Source: Hyphomicrobiales bacterium (GTDB taxonomy: Bacteria; Pseudomonadota; Alphaproteobacteria; Rhizobiales; Ancalomicrobiaceae). From it: 64,000 nt of DNA. The translations under genes and the position numbers were made by a program. The stretch covers positions 1 to 64,000 of the forward strand of contig JAJTBO010000015.1 in the NCBI GenBank assembly GCA_021286855.1, given 5' to 3'. Below the pieces are notes generated by a model. The model was given only the letters and a program-made list of their open reading frames with translations, ran no database searches and was not told the origin of the DNA. Shown piece by piece: positions 14,514-23,192 of the stretch; within the stretch, counting starts at the first letter, position 1; each line of letters starts with the position of its first letter.

Positions 14514-15748
14514 TCGAGGAAGGGCACGTCCGTTCCCGGCGCGACCTCGGTCGTCTCCTCGGCGAGTTCGACGAGCCCGTCGGTCCGGGTCAGCGAGGTG
14601 AGGACGCCGGCCCCGTCGATCGGGTACTTCTCCGCGACGACGCGGCCGCCCTCGATCTTCAGGGAGACGCGGACATATTCCCGCCGCCCCGCCTTCTTGC
14701 GATAGGCGAAGCCGGCGATCGCCGTCTGCCGCGGCAGCGGCGTCACGGCGGCGCCCGACAGCGCGGCGACGATCGGGCGCAGCACATGGGCGAAGGTGAC
14801 GAAGACGGCGACCGGATTGCCCGGCAGCCCGACGAAGGCCGCGCCGCCGAGGCTGCCCATCACCACCGGCCGGCCCGGTTTGATCGCCAGCCGCCAGAAG
14901 TGCAGCGCGCCCTTGCGCGCCAGCGCCGCCTTGACGTGGTCCTCCTCGCCGGTCGACACCCCGCCGGAGGTCACCACCAGATCGTGGCCGCGCGCCGCGT
15001 CGTCGAGCCGCGCCGCCGTCTCGGCGACGTCGTCGGAGAGAATGCCGAGGTCGGTCACCTCGCAGCCGGCCCGCGTCAGCATCGCCATCAGCGAGAAGCG
15101 GTTGGAATCGTAGAGATGGGCCGGCAGGAGGGCCACGCCCGGCTCGAGGATCTCGTCGCCGGTCGAAAAGACCGCGACGCGCGGCCGTCGCCGCACCTCG
15201 ACCTCGGCGACGCCGAGCGCCGCGAGGAGCGCCACGTCGCGCGGATCGAGGCGACGCCCCGCCGGCAGCGCTTCCGCCCCCTCCTCGATGTCTTCGCCGC
15301 GCGGGCGGGTGTTGGCGCCCCGCTTCAGGCCGGGCGGCAGCGAGACGCGGCCGTCGTCGAGGAGCGTCACGTCCTCCTGCATGAAGACGGTGTCGCAGCC
15401 GGCCGGCATCGGCGCGCCGGTGAAGATGCGCACCGCCGCGCCGCTCTCCGCCGTGTGGTCCGCCCCGTGGCCGGCGGCGATCCGCCCGACGACCGGGAGC
15501 GCCGTCGGCCCCGTCTCCGCGAGCGTCGCGAAGGCGACCGCATAGCCGTCGACGGCGGAGTTGTCGAAGGCGGGCAGGGCGATCGGAGCCCGCAGCGCCC
15601 GGGCGAGGACGCGGCCGTCGGCCCGTGTGATCGCCGCCCGTTCGATCTCCTCGATCGGCGGCACCCGAGCGGCGACCTGCGCGAGCGCTTCCTCGATGCG
15701 CATCAGGTCGCCGCCGAAGGCGAAGGCGTCGTCGCTCAGCTGGGCCAT
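14495..15748 (-). CDS. moeA: MoeA molybdopterin/tungstopterin metal-insertion enzyme
   Basis: A 417-residue stand-alone MoeA, which inserts molybdate or tungstate into adenylated pterin. Conserved motifs are LPAFDNSAVDGYAV, FTGAPMPAGCDTVFMQED, FSTGDEI, the substrate loop SGGVSTGEEDHVK, and KPGRPVVMG...FVGLPGNPVAV. It is the last gene of the leftward tupB-tupC-tupA-moeA operon, which argues for tungsten as the metal. The ATG at 15748 has GGAG 9 bases upstream; a longer frame to 15799 has no ribosome-binding site. With the fusion at 5678 and the degenerate copy at 7591, this is the third MoeA-like protein in the island. Separate MoeA paralogues for Mo and W are known in other tungsten users. 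Confidence 0.93.
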   Translation of the reverse strand: MAQLSDDAFAFGGDLMRIEEALAQVAARVPPIEEIERAAITRADGRVLARALRAPIALPAFDNSAVDGYAVAFATLAETGPTALPVVGRIAAGHGADHTAESGAAVRIFTGAPMPAGCDTVFMQEDVTLLDDGRVSLPPGLKRGANTRPRGEDIEEGAEALPAGRRLDPRDVALLAALGVAEVEVRRRPRVAVFSTGDEILEPGVALLPAHLYDSNRFSLMAMLTRAGCEVTDLGILSDDVAETAARLDDAARGHDLVVTSGGVSTGEEDHVKAALARKGALHFWRLAIKPGRPVVMGSLGGAAFVGLPGNPVAVFVTFAHVLRPIVAALSGAAVTPLPRQTAIAGFAYRKKAGRREYVRVSLKIEGGRVVAEKYPIDGAGVLTSLTRTDGLVELAEETTEVAPGTDVPFLDYRLLF

Positions 15749-15826
15749 CGGTCGGTGTCTCCATGAAAAGGGCGATGCGCGGAACCGGTCGGGTCCCACG
15801 CATCGGAGGCCGCGTGTCGCGGATCG

Positions 15827-16675
15827 TCAAGCGCCGGGCTGGTCGGCGTTGGGGAAGAACAGCTGTTCGCCGCCGATCTTGTAGTCGGCGATCGCCTTCT
15901 GGCCGTCCGGCCCGGTCAGCCAGTCGACGAAGATCTGCGCCTCTTTCGCCTTGACGTGCGGGAACTTGTCCGGGTTCACCACCATCACGCCGTACTGGTT
16001 GAACAGCCGCTTGTCGCCTTCGACGGAGATGCGCAGGTCGCCGCGGTTCTTGAAGTTGAGCCAGGTGCCGCGATCGGCGAGCACATAGGCGTTCATCGCC
16101 GAGGCGGTGTTGAGCGCCGCGCCCATGCCCTGGCCGATCTCGCGATACCACTCGCCGCGCGCCTTCTCGAGATCGACGCCGGCGGTCTTCCACAACGCCA
16201 GTTCCGCCATGTGGGTGCCGGAGCGGTCGCCGCGCGAGACGAACGGCGCCTTCTTGGCGACGATCGCTCCGAGCGCGGCGGCGATGTCCTTGGTTCCGGC
16301 CACGCCGGCCGGGTCGGCCTTCGGACCGATCAGGACGAAGTCGTTGTACATCACCGGCTTGCGCACCTTGGAAAATCCCTCGCCGAGAAATTTTTCCTCC
16401 GCCGCCTTGGCGTGGACGAAGACGACGTCGGCGTCGCCGCGCCGGCCGGTGTCGAGCGCTTGACCGGTGCCCTGCGCCACCACCTTGACCGCGATGCCGG
16501 TCTTCGCTGTGAAGATCGGCAGGAGATGGTCGAACAGGCCGGAGTCCTGCGTCGAGGTCGTCGAGGCGACGACGATCGACGTGTCGGTCGGCGCGGCGGT
16601 CTGCGCCGTCGCCATGCCGCCGAGGGCGAGCGTCGCCAGACCGGCGATGAACGTGCGTCTGAAGATCTGCGGCAT
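15827..16675 (-). CDS. tupA: TupA, tungstate-binding protein of an ABC importer
   Basis: A 282-residue periplasmic binding protein. The leader MPQIFRRTFIAGLATLALGG has a twin-arginine-like pair and an AQT cleavage region. The mature protein starts with the family signature VVASTTSTQDSGLFDHLLP, in which TTSTQDSG is typical of TupA/WtpA-like tungstate receptors rather than ModA. Further conserved parts are GTGQALDTGRRGDADVVFVHA and FVSRGDRSGTH. The ATG at 16675 has AGAGGAG 7 bases upstream; the longer frame to 16708 was rejected. It lies 29 bases after the ATPase gene. The high selectivity of Tup systems for tungstate over molybdate supports tungsten as the metal of the AORs here. Confidence 0.93.
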   Translation of the reverse strand: MPQIFRRTFIAGLATLALGGMATAQTAAPTDTSIVVASTTSTQDSGLFDHLLPIFTAKTGIAVKVVAQGTGQALDTGRRGDADVVFVHAKAAEEKFLGEGFSKVRKPVMYNDFVLIGPKADPAGVAGTKDIAAALGAIVAKKAPFVSRGDRSGTHMAELALWKTAGVDLEKARGEWYREIGQGMGAALNTASAMNAYVLADRGTWLNFKNRGDLRISVEGDKRLFNQYGVMVVNPDKFPHVKAKEAQIFVDWLTGPDGQKAIADYKIGGEQLFFPNADQPGA

Positions 16676-16704
16676 CGGGTTTCTCCTCTGAAGTTCGCTT
16701 TTCT

Positions 16705-17448
16705 TCACCAGACCAATTCCCCGGCGAGAAAGGCGCGGGCGGCCTCCGTCGCCGGGTTGTCGAAGAAGACCTCGGCCGGCGCGTCCTCGACGACGCGGCC
16801 GCCGAGAACGAAGACGACCCGCGCGGCGAGGCGGCGGGCCTGCGCGAGATCGTGGGTCGCCATCACCAGGGTGCGGCCTTCCGCCCTGAGCGTCGTGATC
16901 ATCGTTTCGATCGCCCGCGTCGCGGAAGGGTCGAGATGCGCCGTCGGTTCGTCGAGAAACAGCACTTCCGGGTCGAGCGACCAGGCCCGCGCCACCGCGA
17001 GCCGCTGCTGCTCGCCGCCCGACAGCAGGCGCGCGGCGCGCCCGGCATGATCTCTGAGCCCGAACCGCGCCAGCGCCTCGTCGGCGCGCGCGGCGCGATC
17101 CGACCGGCAGAACCCCGCCGCCGCGAGCGCGTGGATGAGGTTGTCGTGCACCGATCGGCGCAGCATCACCGGTTTCTGAAAGACCATGGCGTGGCGCTTG
17201 CGCCCCGCCGTCTCGCCCCCGCCGATCGCCCAGCGAACCTCGCCCGAGGTCGGCGCGACGAGGCCGTGGGCGAGCCGCAGCAGGAGCGACTTGCCCGCGC
17301 CGTTCGGGCCGAGCAGCACCGTCGGTCCGCCGCGCGCGACGACGAGGTCGACGTCGTCGATCAGCCTCCGACCGTCGGCTTCGAAGCGCAGCCGGTCGAG
17401 TTCGAGCGGCAGGATCGTCGCTTCGGCTCGCATCTCTTCACCCCGCAT
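16705..17448 (-). CDS. tupC: TupC, ATPase of the tungstate importer
   Basis: A 247-residue ABC ATPase. Walker A is LLGPNGAGKSLLLRLAHG, the signature is LLSGGEQQRLAVARA, Walker B is LFLDEPTAHLDP, and the switch histidine is in VMATHDLAQARRL. Its product energises the TupB permease. Two starts are possible: ATG at 17448, overlapping tupB by 11 bases, and ATG at 17433, four bases after the tupB stop with GGGGTG 5 bases upstream. The longer form is listed; only five residues differ. The operon order tupB-tupC-tupA differs from the usual A-B-C. Confidence 0.9.
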   Translation of the reverse strand: MRGEEMRAEATILPLELDRLRFEADGRRLIDDVDLVVARGGPTVLLGPNGAGKSLLLRLAHGLVAPTSGEVRWAIGGGETAGRKRHAMVFQKPVMLRRSVHDNLIHALAAAGFCRSDRAARADEALARFGLRDHAGRAARLLSGGEQQRLAVARAWSLDPEVLFLDEPTAHLDPSATRAIETMITTLRAEGRTLVMATHDLAQARRLAARVVFVLGGRVVEDAPAEVFFDNPATEAARAFLAGELVW

Positions 17449-18139
17449 GCCGAGCGCCGACGCGCGAAATCGCGAAGGCGCCGGCGTTGAGCGCGATCGT
17501 CAGGCAGATCAGTATGCCGCCGAGCGCCAGCGCCAGCGGCAGATCGCCCTTCGACGTCTCCAGCGTGATCGTCGTCGTCATGGTGCGGGTGAAGCCGGCG
17601 ATGTTGCCGCCGACGATGATCACCGAGCCGACCTCCGCCGAGGCGCGTCCGAACCCGGCGAGCAGCGCCGTGGCGAGCGCGAAGCGCCCCTCCCACAGCA
17701 ACGTCGGCACCGCCGCCACGTCGGTCAGTCCGAGCGAGCGCAGATGTTCGCCGAGTTCGCCCCACAGATCCTCGATCGTCTGGCGGGACAGGGCGACGAC
17801 GATCGGGACGATCAGGATCGTCTGGGCGACGACCATCGCCGCCGGAGTGAAGAGGAGGCCGAGCGCGCCGAGCGGTCCCGACCGCGACAGCGTCAGATAG
17901 ACGACCAGTCCGACGACCACCGGCGGCAGGCCCATCAGCGCGTTGACGACGATGATCACCGCCTTGCGGCCGGGAAACCGGGAGATGCCGATCAGCGCGC
18001 CGAGCGGCAGTCCGATCACGGCCGCCAACGCCAGGGCGGTGAGCGTCACGCGCAGGCTGAGACCGACGATCTGAAGGAGATTGGCCAGCGCCGGGTCGGA
18101 AAGACCGAATCCGAAGGTCGAAACGACGGCCTCGTCCAT
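17438..18139 (-). CDS. tupB: TupB, permease of the tungstate importer
   Basis: A 233-residue inner-membrane permease, first gene of the leftward tup operon. It has five or six hydrophobic segments, the first at about residues 14-45 (IVGLSLRVTLTALALAAVIG). The cytoplasmic EAA-type loop for ATPase contact is GRASAEVGSVIIVGGNIAGF, as in other TupB proteins. The ATG at 18139 has GGAGGGAGG immediately upstream. The gene ends inside the start of tupC. A TTCGAACG octamer lies within about 20 bases upstream of its start, and a GACGAAC-GT-GTTCGTC dyad lies farther up. Confidence 0.92.
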   Translation of the reverse strand: MDEAVVSTFGFGLSDPALANLLQIVGLSLRVTLTALALAAVIGLPLGALIGISRFPGRKAVIIVVNALMGLPPVVVGLVVYLTLSRSGPLGALGLLFTPAAMVVAQTILIVPIVVALSRQTIEDLWGELGEHLRSLGLTDVAAVPTLLWEGRFALATALLAGFGRASAEVGSVIIVGGNIAGFTRTMTTTITLETSKGDLPLALALGGILICLTIALNAGAFAISRVGARHAG

Positions 18140-18538
18140 GTCCTCCCTCCGAAATTCGAACGCGGCGTCTTCGTCCGCTTGTCGCGAGCGGCGACGAGGG
18201 GCCGGCGCGCGGTCGCCGACCATCCCACGGGAAGCGATGGCAGTCGAGACCCACGGCGTCTGTCGGGCAGGCGACAGTTGCGAACTCTTACGGATGCGGC
18301 CCGCGTCGAAAGGGCGACGGCGCGTCCCCGGCTGCGTCCGCCCCCGAAAGAAGAAGACCGTCGGCTGAGACGGCTTCGGCCGAAATATGACGCGACGACG
18401 AACGTGTTCGTCATGAAATCGCAGGAAGAACGTCATCCATCGGTCGCGTGCCCGGCTTATCCAGGCGCCTCCCGCCTCGATCGTCGTGTTTTCGCGCACG
18501 GAAGATCGGGCGCCGCCCGTCCATGTGGAGGTCGTCGC
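18140..18538. promoter_or_regulatory. Divergent region tupB / peptide ABC operon, with a 16-bp dyad
   Basis: This 399-base gap contains no convincing gene. At 18397-18412 there is a perfect dyad with 7-bp arms, GACGAAC-GT-GTTCGTC, about 125 bases before the rightward start. A TTCGAACG octamer lies at 18155-18162, close to the tupB start. Their core resembles dyads found before the two AOR operons. Which of the two divergent operons is served by each site cannot be told from sequence. Confidence 0.45.
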
Positions 18539-20176
18539 ATGTATTCGCTCTCCCGCCGTTCTGCGCTTCGCACCGGCGTCGCCGCCGCCTCGTCGCTGAT
18601 CCTGCCGCGTTTCGCGATCGCGCAGGGCGACAATCGCCCGTCGATCACCATCGCGGTGCAGAAGATCACCAATTCGAACACGCTCGACGTGCTGCGCGAA
18701 CAGTCGAACGTCGGCGAACGGATCTTCTTCTCGCATCTGTGGGAAGGTCTGATCGGCCGCGACTGGCTCGGCGGGCTGAAGCAGATCCCGCTGCTCGCCA
18801 CCTCGTGGAAGCGCATCGACGCCCAGACCGTCGAACTCGAGCTGCGTCCCGGCGTGAAGTTCCACGACGGTTCCGAGCTGACCGCCGAGGACGTCGTCTT
18901 CACCTTCTCGCGCGAGCGCATGTTCGCCAACACCGAGGCGAAGAACCGCTCCACGCTCAAGGCCTTCGAGAACATCCCGATGCCGCGCCCGGGCAAGGAG
19001 CTGCCGGTCGAGGTTCCCGCCGCCGCGCGCCGCGCCTGGCCGGACCTGATCCGCGTCGAGGCGACCGGCAAATACACCGTGCGCTTCGTCAACGCCACGC
19101 CCGACGTCACCCTCGAGGGACGTCTGTCGCGCTACGGCTCCGAGATCATGAGCCGCAAGGGCTGGGAAGAGAGCGCCAGCTATCTCGATTGGGCGCGCAA
19201 GCCGGTCACCACCGGTCCCTACAAGGTGGTCGAGTTCAAGCCCGACACCTCCCTGATCCTCGAGGCGCACGACGAATACTGGGGCGGCCGCCCGCCGCTG
19301 AAGCGCATCCGCTTCGTCGAGGTTCCGGAAGTGGCGAGCCGCGTCAACGGCCTCATCTCCGGCCAGTATCAGTTCGCCTGCGACATCCCGCCGGATCAGA
19401 TCGTCGGCATCGAGAAGAACGCCGGCTTCGAGGTCCAGGGCGGCACCATCCTGAACCATCGCCTGACCGTCTTCGACAAGCATCATCCCCAACTGGTCGA
19501 TCCGCGGGTGCGCCGCGCCATGACCCATGCGATCGACCGTCAGGCGATCGTCGACAGCCTGTGGGCCGGCCGCACGGTGGTGCCGAAGGGCCTGCAGTGG
19601 CCCTATTACGACGACATGTTCATCGCCGATTGGGACGTGCCGAAGTTCGATCCGGCGCTCGCCGCCGATCTGGTCAAGCAGGCCGGCTACAAGGGCGATC
19701 CGATCCCCTACCGGCTGCTCAACAACTACTACACCAACCAGGTCGCCACCGCGCAGATCCTGGTCGAGATGTGGAAGGCGGTCGGTCTCAACGTCGAGAT
19801 CGAGAGCAAGGAGAACTGGACCCAGATCATGGAGCGCACCCCGACCCGCGCCGTCCGCGACTGGTCGAACTCCGCGCCCTTCAACGATCCGGTCTCCTCG
19901 ATCGTCAATCAGCACGGCCCCAACGGCCAGCAGCAGCAGATCGGCGAGTGGACGAACGACGAGGCCAACAAGATGGCCGAGGTGATGGAGACCTCGACCG
20001 ATCACGAGACCCGCAAGAAGGCGTTCCGTCGCATGCTCGAGATCTGCGAGCGCGAAGATCCCGCCTACACGGTGCTGCACCAGAACGCGACGTTCACGGC
20101 CAAGCCGAAGTCGATCCGGTGGAAGGCCTCGCCGGCCTTCGCCATGGACTTCCGCTCCGGCAACTTCGCGATGTGA
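18539..20176 (+). CDS. Peptide/nickel-type ABC substrate-binding protein
   Basis: A 545-residue extracytoplasmic solute-binding protein of family 5 (DppA/OppA-like). The leader MYSLSRRSALRTGVAAASSL is a twin-arginine signal. Typical family segments are LATSWKRIDAQTVELELRPG, VKFHDGSELTAEDVVFTFSR, TTGPYKVVEF and DPRVRRAMTHAIDRQAIVD. The ATG at 18539 has GGAGG 7 bases upstream. It starts a five-gene importer operon (binding protein, two ATPases, two permeases). Family 5 receptors take peptides, nickel chelates, sugars or opines, so the ligand is not predictable; the linked phosphodiesterase gene hints at a phosphorylated or phosphodiester compound. Confidence 0.9.
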   Translation: MYSLSRRSALRTGVAAASSLILPRFAIAQGDNRPSITIAVQKITNSNTLDVLREQSNVGERIFFSHLWEGLIGRDWLGGLKQIPLLATSWKRIDAQTVELELRPGVKFHDGSELTAEDVVFTFSRERMFANTEAKNRSTLKAFENIPMPRPGKELPVEVPAAARRAWPDLIRVEATGKYTVRFVNATPDVTLEGRLSRYGSEIMSRKGWEESASYLDWARKPVTTGPYKVVEFKPDTSLILEAHDEYWGGRPPLKRIRFVEVPEVASRVNGLISGQYQFACDIPPDQIVGIEKNAGFEVQGGTILNHRLTVFDKHHPQLVDPRVRRAMTHAIDRQAIVDSLWAGRTVVPKGLQWPYYDDMFIADWDVPKFDPALAADLVKQAGYKGDPIPYRLLNNYYTNQVATAQILVEMWKAVGLNVEIESKENWTQIMERTPTRAVRDWSNSAPFNDPVSSIVNQHGPNGQQQQIGEWTNDEANKMAEVMETSTDHETRKKAFRRMLEICEREDPAYTVLHQNATFTAKPKSIRWKASPAFAMDFRSGNFAM

Positions 20177-20183
20177 TCCCCTT

Positions 20184-20212
20184 GCGGCGCGGGGAGAGCC
20201 TTCCCGCGCCGC
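20184..20212. other. Hairpin after the binding-protein gene
   Basis: A perfect 10-bp GC stem (GCGGCGCGGG at 20184-20193, CCCGCGCCGC at 20203-20212) with a 9-base loop, 8 bases after the binding-protein stop and before the ATPase gene. No T-run follows. Hairpins in this position protect the binding-protein message and lower expression of the transporter genes, giving excess receptor over permease. Confidence 0.6.
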
Positions 20213-20246
20213 GCCCTCCCGTCCGCGATCGGAGATCGACCGAGAC

Positions 20247-21266
20247 ATGGCGTCCGCCTCCTCCCTCGTCCGCCTCGAAGGGCTGACGGTCGCCTTCGAC
20301 GGCGTCCGCGTCCTGCACGGCGTCGACGTCGAGCTCGCCCGCGGCGGCACGCTCGGCCTCGTCGGCGAATCGGGATCGGGAAAATCGGTGACTTGGCTCG
20401 CCGCGCTCGGCCTCCTGCCGACCAAGGCGCGGGTCGAGGGGCGCGTCCTGCTCGACGGCGAGGATCTCCTCGCCGCCTCCGAGAGGCGGCTCGACGCGGT
20501 GCGCGGCGGCCGTATCGCGATGATCTTCCAGGACCCGGCCTCGGCCCTCAATCCGGTCCTGACCATCCGCCGCCAGATCGGCGAGGCGCTGGCCCTGCAT
20601 CGCGGTCTCTCCGGCCGGGCGATCGGCGCGGAGGCGAAGCGGCTCCTCGATCTCGTCGGCATTCCCGACGCCGAACGGCGGCTCTCCGCCTATCCACACG
20701 AATTCTCCGGCGGTCAGAACCAGCGCATCATGATCGCCATGGCGCTCGCCGGCCGGCCCGATCTGCTCGTCGCCGACGAGCCGACGACGGCGCTCGACGT
20801 CACCATCCAGGCGCAGATCCTCGATCTGCTCGACCTGGTGCGGCGCGAGACCGGCATGGCGCTGGTCCTGATCAGCCACGATCTCGGCGTGGTGTCGCAG
20901 ACCTGCGACCGCGTCGCGGTGATGTACGCCGGCCGCATCGTCGAGGAGGGGCCTTCCGATCGTCTCTTCGCCGATCCGGCCCATCCCTATACCCGCGGTC
21001 TGATCGGCGCGCTGCCGCCGCTCGACGGATCGCGCCGCCGGCTGGTGTCGATCGCCGGCACGGTGCCCGATCCCAAGGCGCCGCCGCCCGGCTGCGCCTT
21101 CGCGCCGCGCTGCCTGCATTCCGATCGGCGCTGCGCCGTCGCCCAGCCGTCGGTCGAGACGATCGAACCGGGACGTCGCATGGCCTGCGTCCTCGCCGTC
21201 CATCGCCGCGAGGAGAGCGCCGGCGCGGCCTCGTCCCTCGCCAGGAAGGAGACCGCGGCGTCATGA
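20247..21266 (+). CDS. Oligopeptide-type ABC ATPase (DppD-like)
   Basis: A 339-residue ABC ATPase with Walker [20 protein letters not shown]-loop [11 protein letters not shown], signature [18 protein letters not shown] and Walker [13 protein letters not shown]. The C-terminal oligopeptide extension is [18 protein letters not shown], whose cysteine-rich PxCxFxxRC pattern is typical of DppD/OppD (Fe-S or structural). Note the unusual N in SGGQNQR. It pairs with the next gene, which overlaps it by four bases (ATGA), to form the heterodimeric motor of the importer. Confidence 0.92.
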   Translation: MASASSLVRLEGLTVAFDGVRVLHGVDVELARGGTLGLVGESGSGKSVTWLAALGLLPTKARVEGRVLLDGEDLLAASERRLDAVRGGRIAMIFQDPASALNPVLTIRRQIGEALALHRGLSGRAIGAEAKRLLDLVGIPDAERRLSAYPHEFSGGQNQRIMIAMALAGRPDLLVADEPTTALDVTIQAQILDLLDLVRRETGMALVLISHDLGVVSQTCDRVAVMYAGRIVEEGPSDRLFADPAHPYTRGLIGALPPLDGSRRRLVSIAGTVPDPKAPPPGCAFAPRCLHSDRRCAVAQPSVETIEPGRRMACVLAVHRREESAGAASSLARKETAAS

Positions 21267-22255
21267 GCGAACCGCTCGTTCGGGTCGACGACGTCGCCCG
21301 CGCCTATCACGCCCGTCGCGGCCTGTTCGGTCGCCCCGTCGAAGTCGCCGCCGTCGACGGCGTCTCCTTCGCGCTCGGCCGCGGCGAGACGCTCGGCATC
21401 GTCGGCGAATCGGGGTCGGGAAAATCGACCACCGGCCGGCTGGTGCTCGGGCTCGAGCCGACCGATCGCGGCGGCGTCGTCTTCGACGGCGCGCCGATGC
21501 CGAAGGGCGGCACGGCGGAGTGGCGGCGGCTGCGCGCCCGCATGCAGATGATCTTTCAGGATCCGCTCGGCGCGCTCGATCGCCGTCTGCCGATCGCCGA
21601 GCAGATCCGCGAACCGCTCGACATCCACGGCGTCGGTGATCGCCTCTCCCGGCTCGACCGGGTCGGCGACCTCCTCGATCGGGTCGGGCTCGGCGTCGAT
21701 CACGGCCGACGCTATCCGCACGAACTGTCCGGCGGCCAACGCCAACGCGCGGTGCTCGCCCGGGCGCTCGCCACCACGCCGGACTTCCTGGTCTGCGACG
21801 AGCCGATCTCGGCGCTCGACGTGTCGATCCAGGCGCAGGTGGTCAATCTGCTCGTCGACCTCCAGGCCGAATTCGGCCTCGCCATGCTGTTCGTCAGCCA
21901 CGATCTGCGCGTCGTGCGCCAGATCAGCCGGCGCGTGGTGGTGATGTATCTCGGCCGGATCGTCGAGGAGGGGTCGGCCGACGATCTCTTCGCCACGCCG
22001 GTCCATCCCTATACGCGCGCCCTGGTCTCCGCCGCCCCGACTCCCGGCCGGCGTCTCGTCGATCGGATCGTGCTCGGCGGCGATCCGCCGAACCCGGCCG
22101 ATCGCCCGACCGGCTGCGCCTTCCATCCGCGCTGTCCGGTGGCCGAGGCGCGCTGTCGGGTCGAGACGCCGCGTCTCGTCGACGTCGGCGCCGGCCGCCG
22201 CGCCGCCTGCCTGCTCGTCGCCGCCGACGCGACGCCGAACCGAGAGGCGGCGTGA
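21263..22255 (+). CDS. Oligopeptide-type ABC ATPase (DppF-like)
   Basis: A 330-residue ATPase partner of the preceding gene. Walker A is [19 protein letters not shown]-loop MIFQDPLGALDRR, signature ELSGGQRQRAVLARAL and Walker B FLVCDEPISALDVS. The C-terminal family extension has CAFHPRCPVAEARC. The start is ATG at 21263 in a four-base overlap with the upstream stop; the longer upstream frame is a shadow of the first ATPase. Its own stop overlaps the start of the permease gene. Confidence 0.92.
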   Translation: MSEPLVRVDDVARAYHARRGLFGRPVEVAAVDGVSFALGRGETLGIVGESGSGKSTTGRLVLGLEPTDRGGVVFDGAPMPKGGTAEWRRLRARMQMIFQDPLGALDRRLPIAEQIREPLDIHGVGDRLSRLDRVGDLLDRVGLGVDHGRRYPHELSGGQRQRAVLARALATTPDFLVCDEPISALDVSIQAQVVNLLVDLQAEFGLAMLFVSHDLRVVRQISRRVVVMYLGRIVEEGSADDLFATPVHPYTRALVSAAPTPGRRLVDRIVLGGDPPNPADRPTGCAFHPRCPVAEARCRVETPRLVDVGAGRRAACLLVAADATPNREAA

Positions 22256-23190
22256 TGGCGCGTTGGTTCGCTCTGCGGGCGCTGCGCGGCGCCCTCACCG
22301 TGGCGCTGGTCGTCACCTTCGCCTTCGTCGTGCTCCGCATGTCGGCCGATCCGGCGCTGGTCATCCTCGGGCCCGAGGCGCCGCCCGAGGTGATCGCCGC
22401 CTTCCGCAAGTCGTGGGGCCTCGACGAGCCGATCTTCGTGCAATACCTCGACTATGTCGCCGCGATCTTCCGCGGCGAGCTCGGCCGCTCGATGCGCGAC
22501 GGCCGCCCGGCGATCGAACTCGTCGCGGAACGCATTCCGGCCACTCTGGCGCTGACCCTGCCGGCGCTGGCGTTGAAGATCGGCATCGGCATTCCCGCCG
22601 GCGTCTGGGCGAGCCTGCATCGCGGCACGCTGGTCGATCGGGCCGTGATGTCGCTGGCGGTCGCCGGCTTCACCGTGCCGAGCTTCGTGCTCGGCCTCGT
22701 CCTGGTTCTGGTCTTCTCGGTGAAACTCGGCTGGCTGCCGTCGGGCGGTCAGGACACGTGGACGCACGCGATCCTGCCGATCGTCACCATGGGGGTCGGC
22801 GGCGCGGCGGTGCTCGCCCGCTTCACCCGCTCGGCGATGCTCGAGGTGCTCGGCCAGCCCTACATGCGCACGGCCTCGGCCAAGGGCCTGCCCTGGGCGC
22901 GGGCGATCCGCGATCATGCGCTGCCCAACGCCGCGATCCCGACCGTGACCATCGTCGGCTTCATGGTCGGCACGCTGATCGCCGGCGCGGTGGTGGTGGA
23001 GAGCGTCTTTTCCTGGCCGGGGGTCGGGCGGCTCCTGGTGGTGGCGGTGTCGAACCGCGACCTCGCCGTCGTCCAGTGCATCCTGCTGCTCGTCGCCGCG
23101 ACGATGGTCGCCTCGAACTTCGTCGTCGATCTCCTCTATGGGCTTCTCGATCCGCGCCTCGCCACGGGCGCGCGCGGCGCAGGACACTGA
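22255..23190 (+). CDS. Peptide ABC importer permease 1 (DppB-like)
   Basis: A 311-residue inner-membrane permease with six hydrophobic segments, the first near residues 10-30, and the BPD_transp_1 cytoplasmic loop RTASAKGLPWARAIRDHALPN near residue 205. It belongs to the DppB/GsiC type. The start is ATG at 22255 in a TGATG junction with the preceding stop; a GTG one codon earlier is also possible. GAGAGG sits upstream at suitable spacing. Confidence 0.9.
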   Translation: MARWFALRALRGALTVALVVTFAFVVLRMSADPALVILGPEAPPEVIAAFRKSWGLDEPIFVQYLDYVAAIFRGELGRSMRDGRPAIELVAERIPATLALTLPALALKIGIGIPAGVWASLHRGTLVDRAVMSLAVAGFTVPSFVLGLVLVLVFSVKLGWLPSGGQDTWTHAILPIVTMGVGGAAVLARFTRSAMLEVLGQPYMRTASAKGLPWARAIRDHALPNAAIPTVTIVGFMVGTLIAGAVVVESVFSWPGVGRLLVVAVSNRDLAVVQCILLLVAATMVASNFVVDLLYGLLDPRLATGARGAGH

Positions 23191-23192
23191 CC

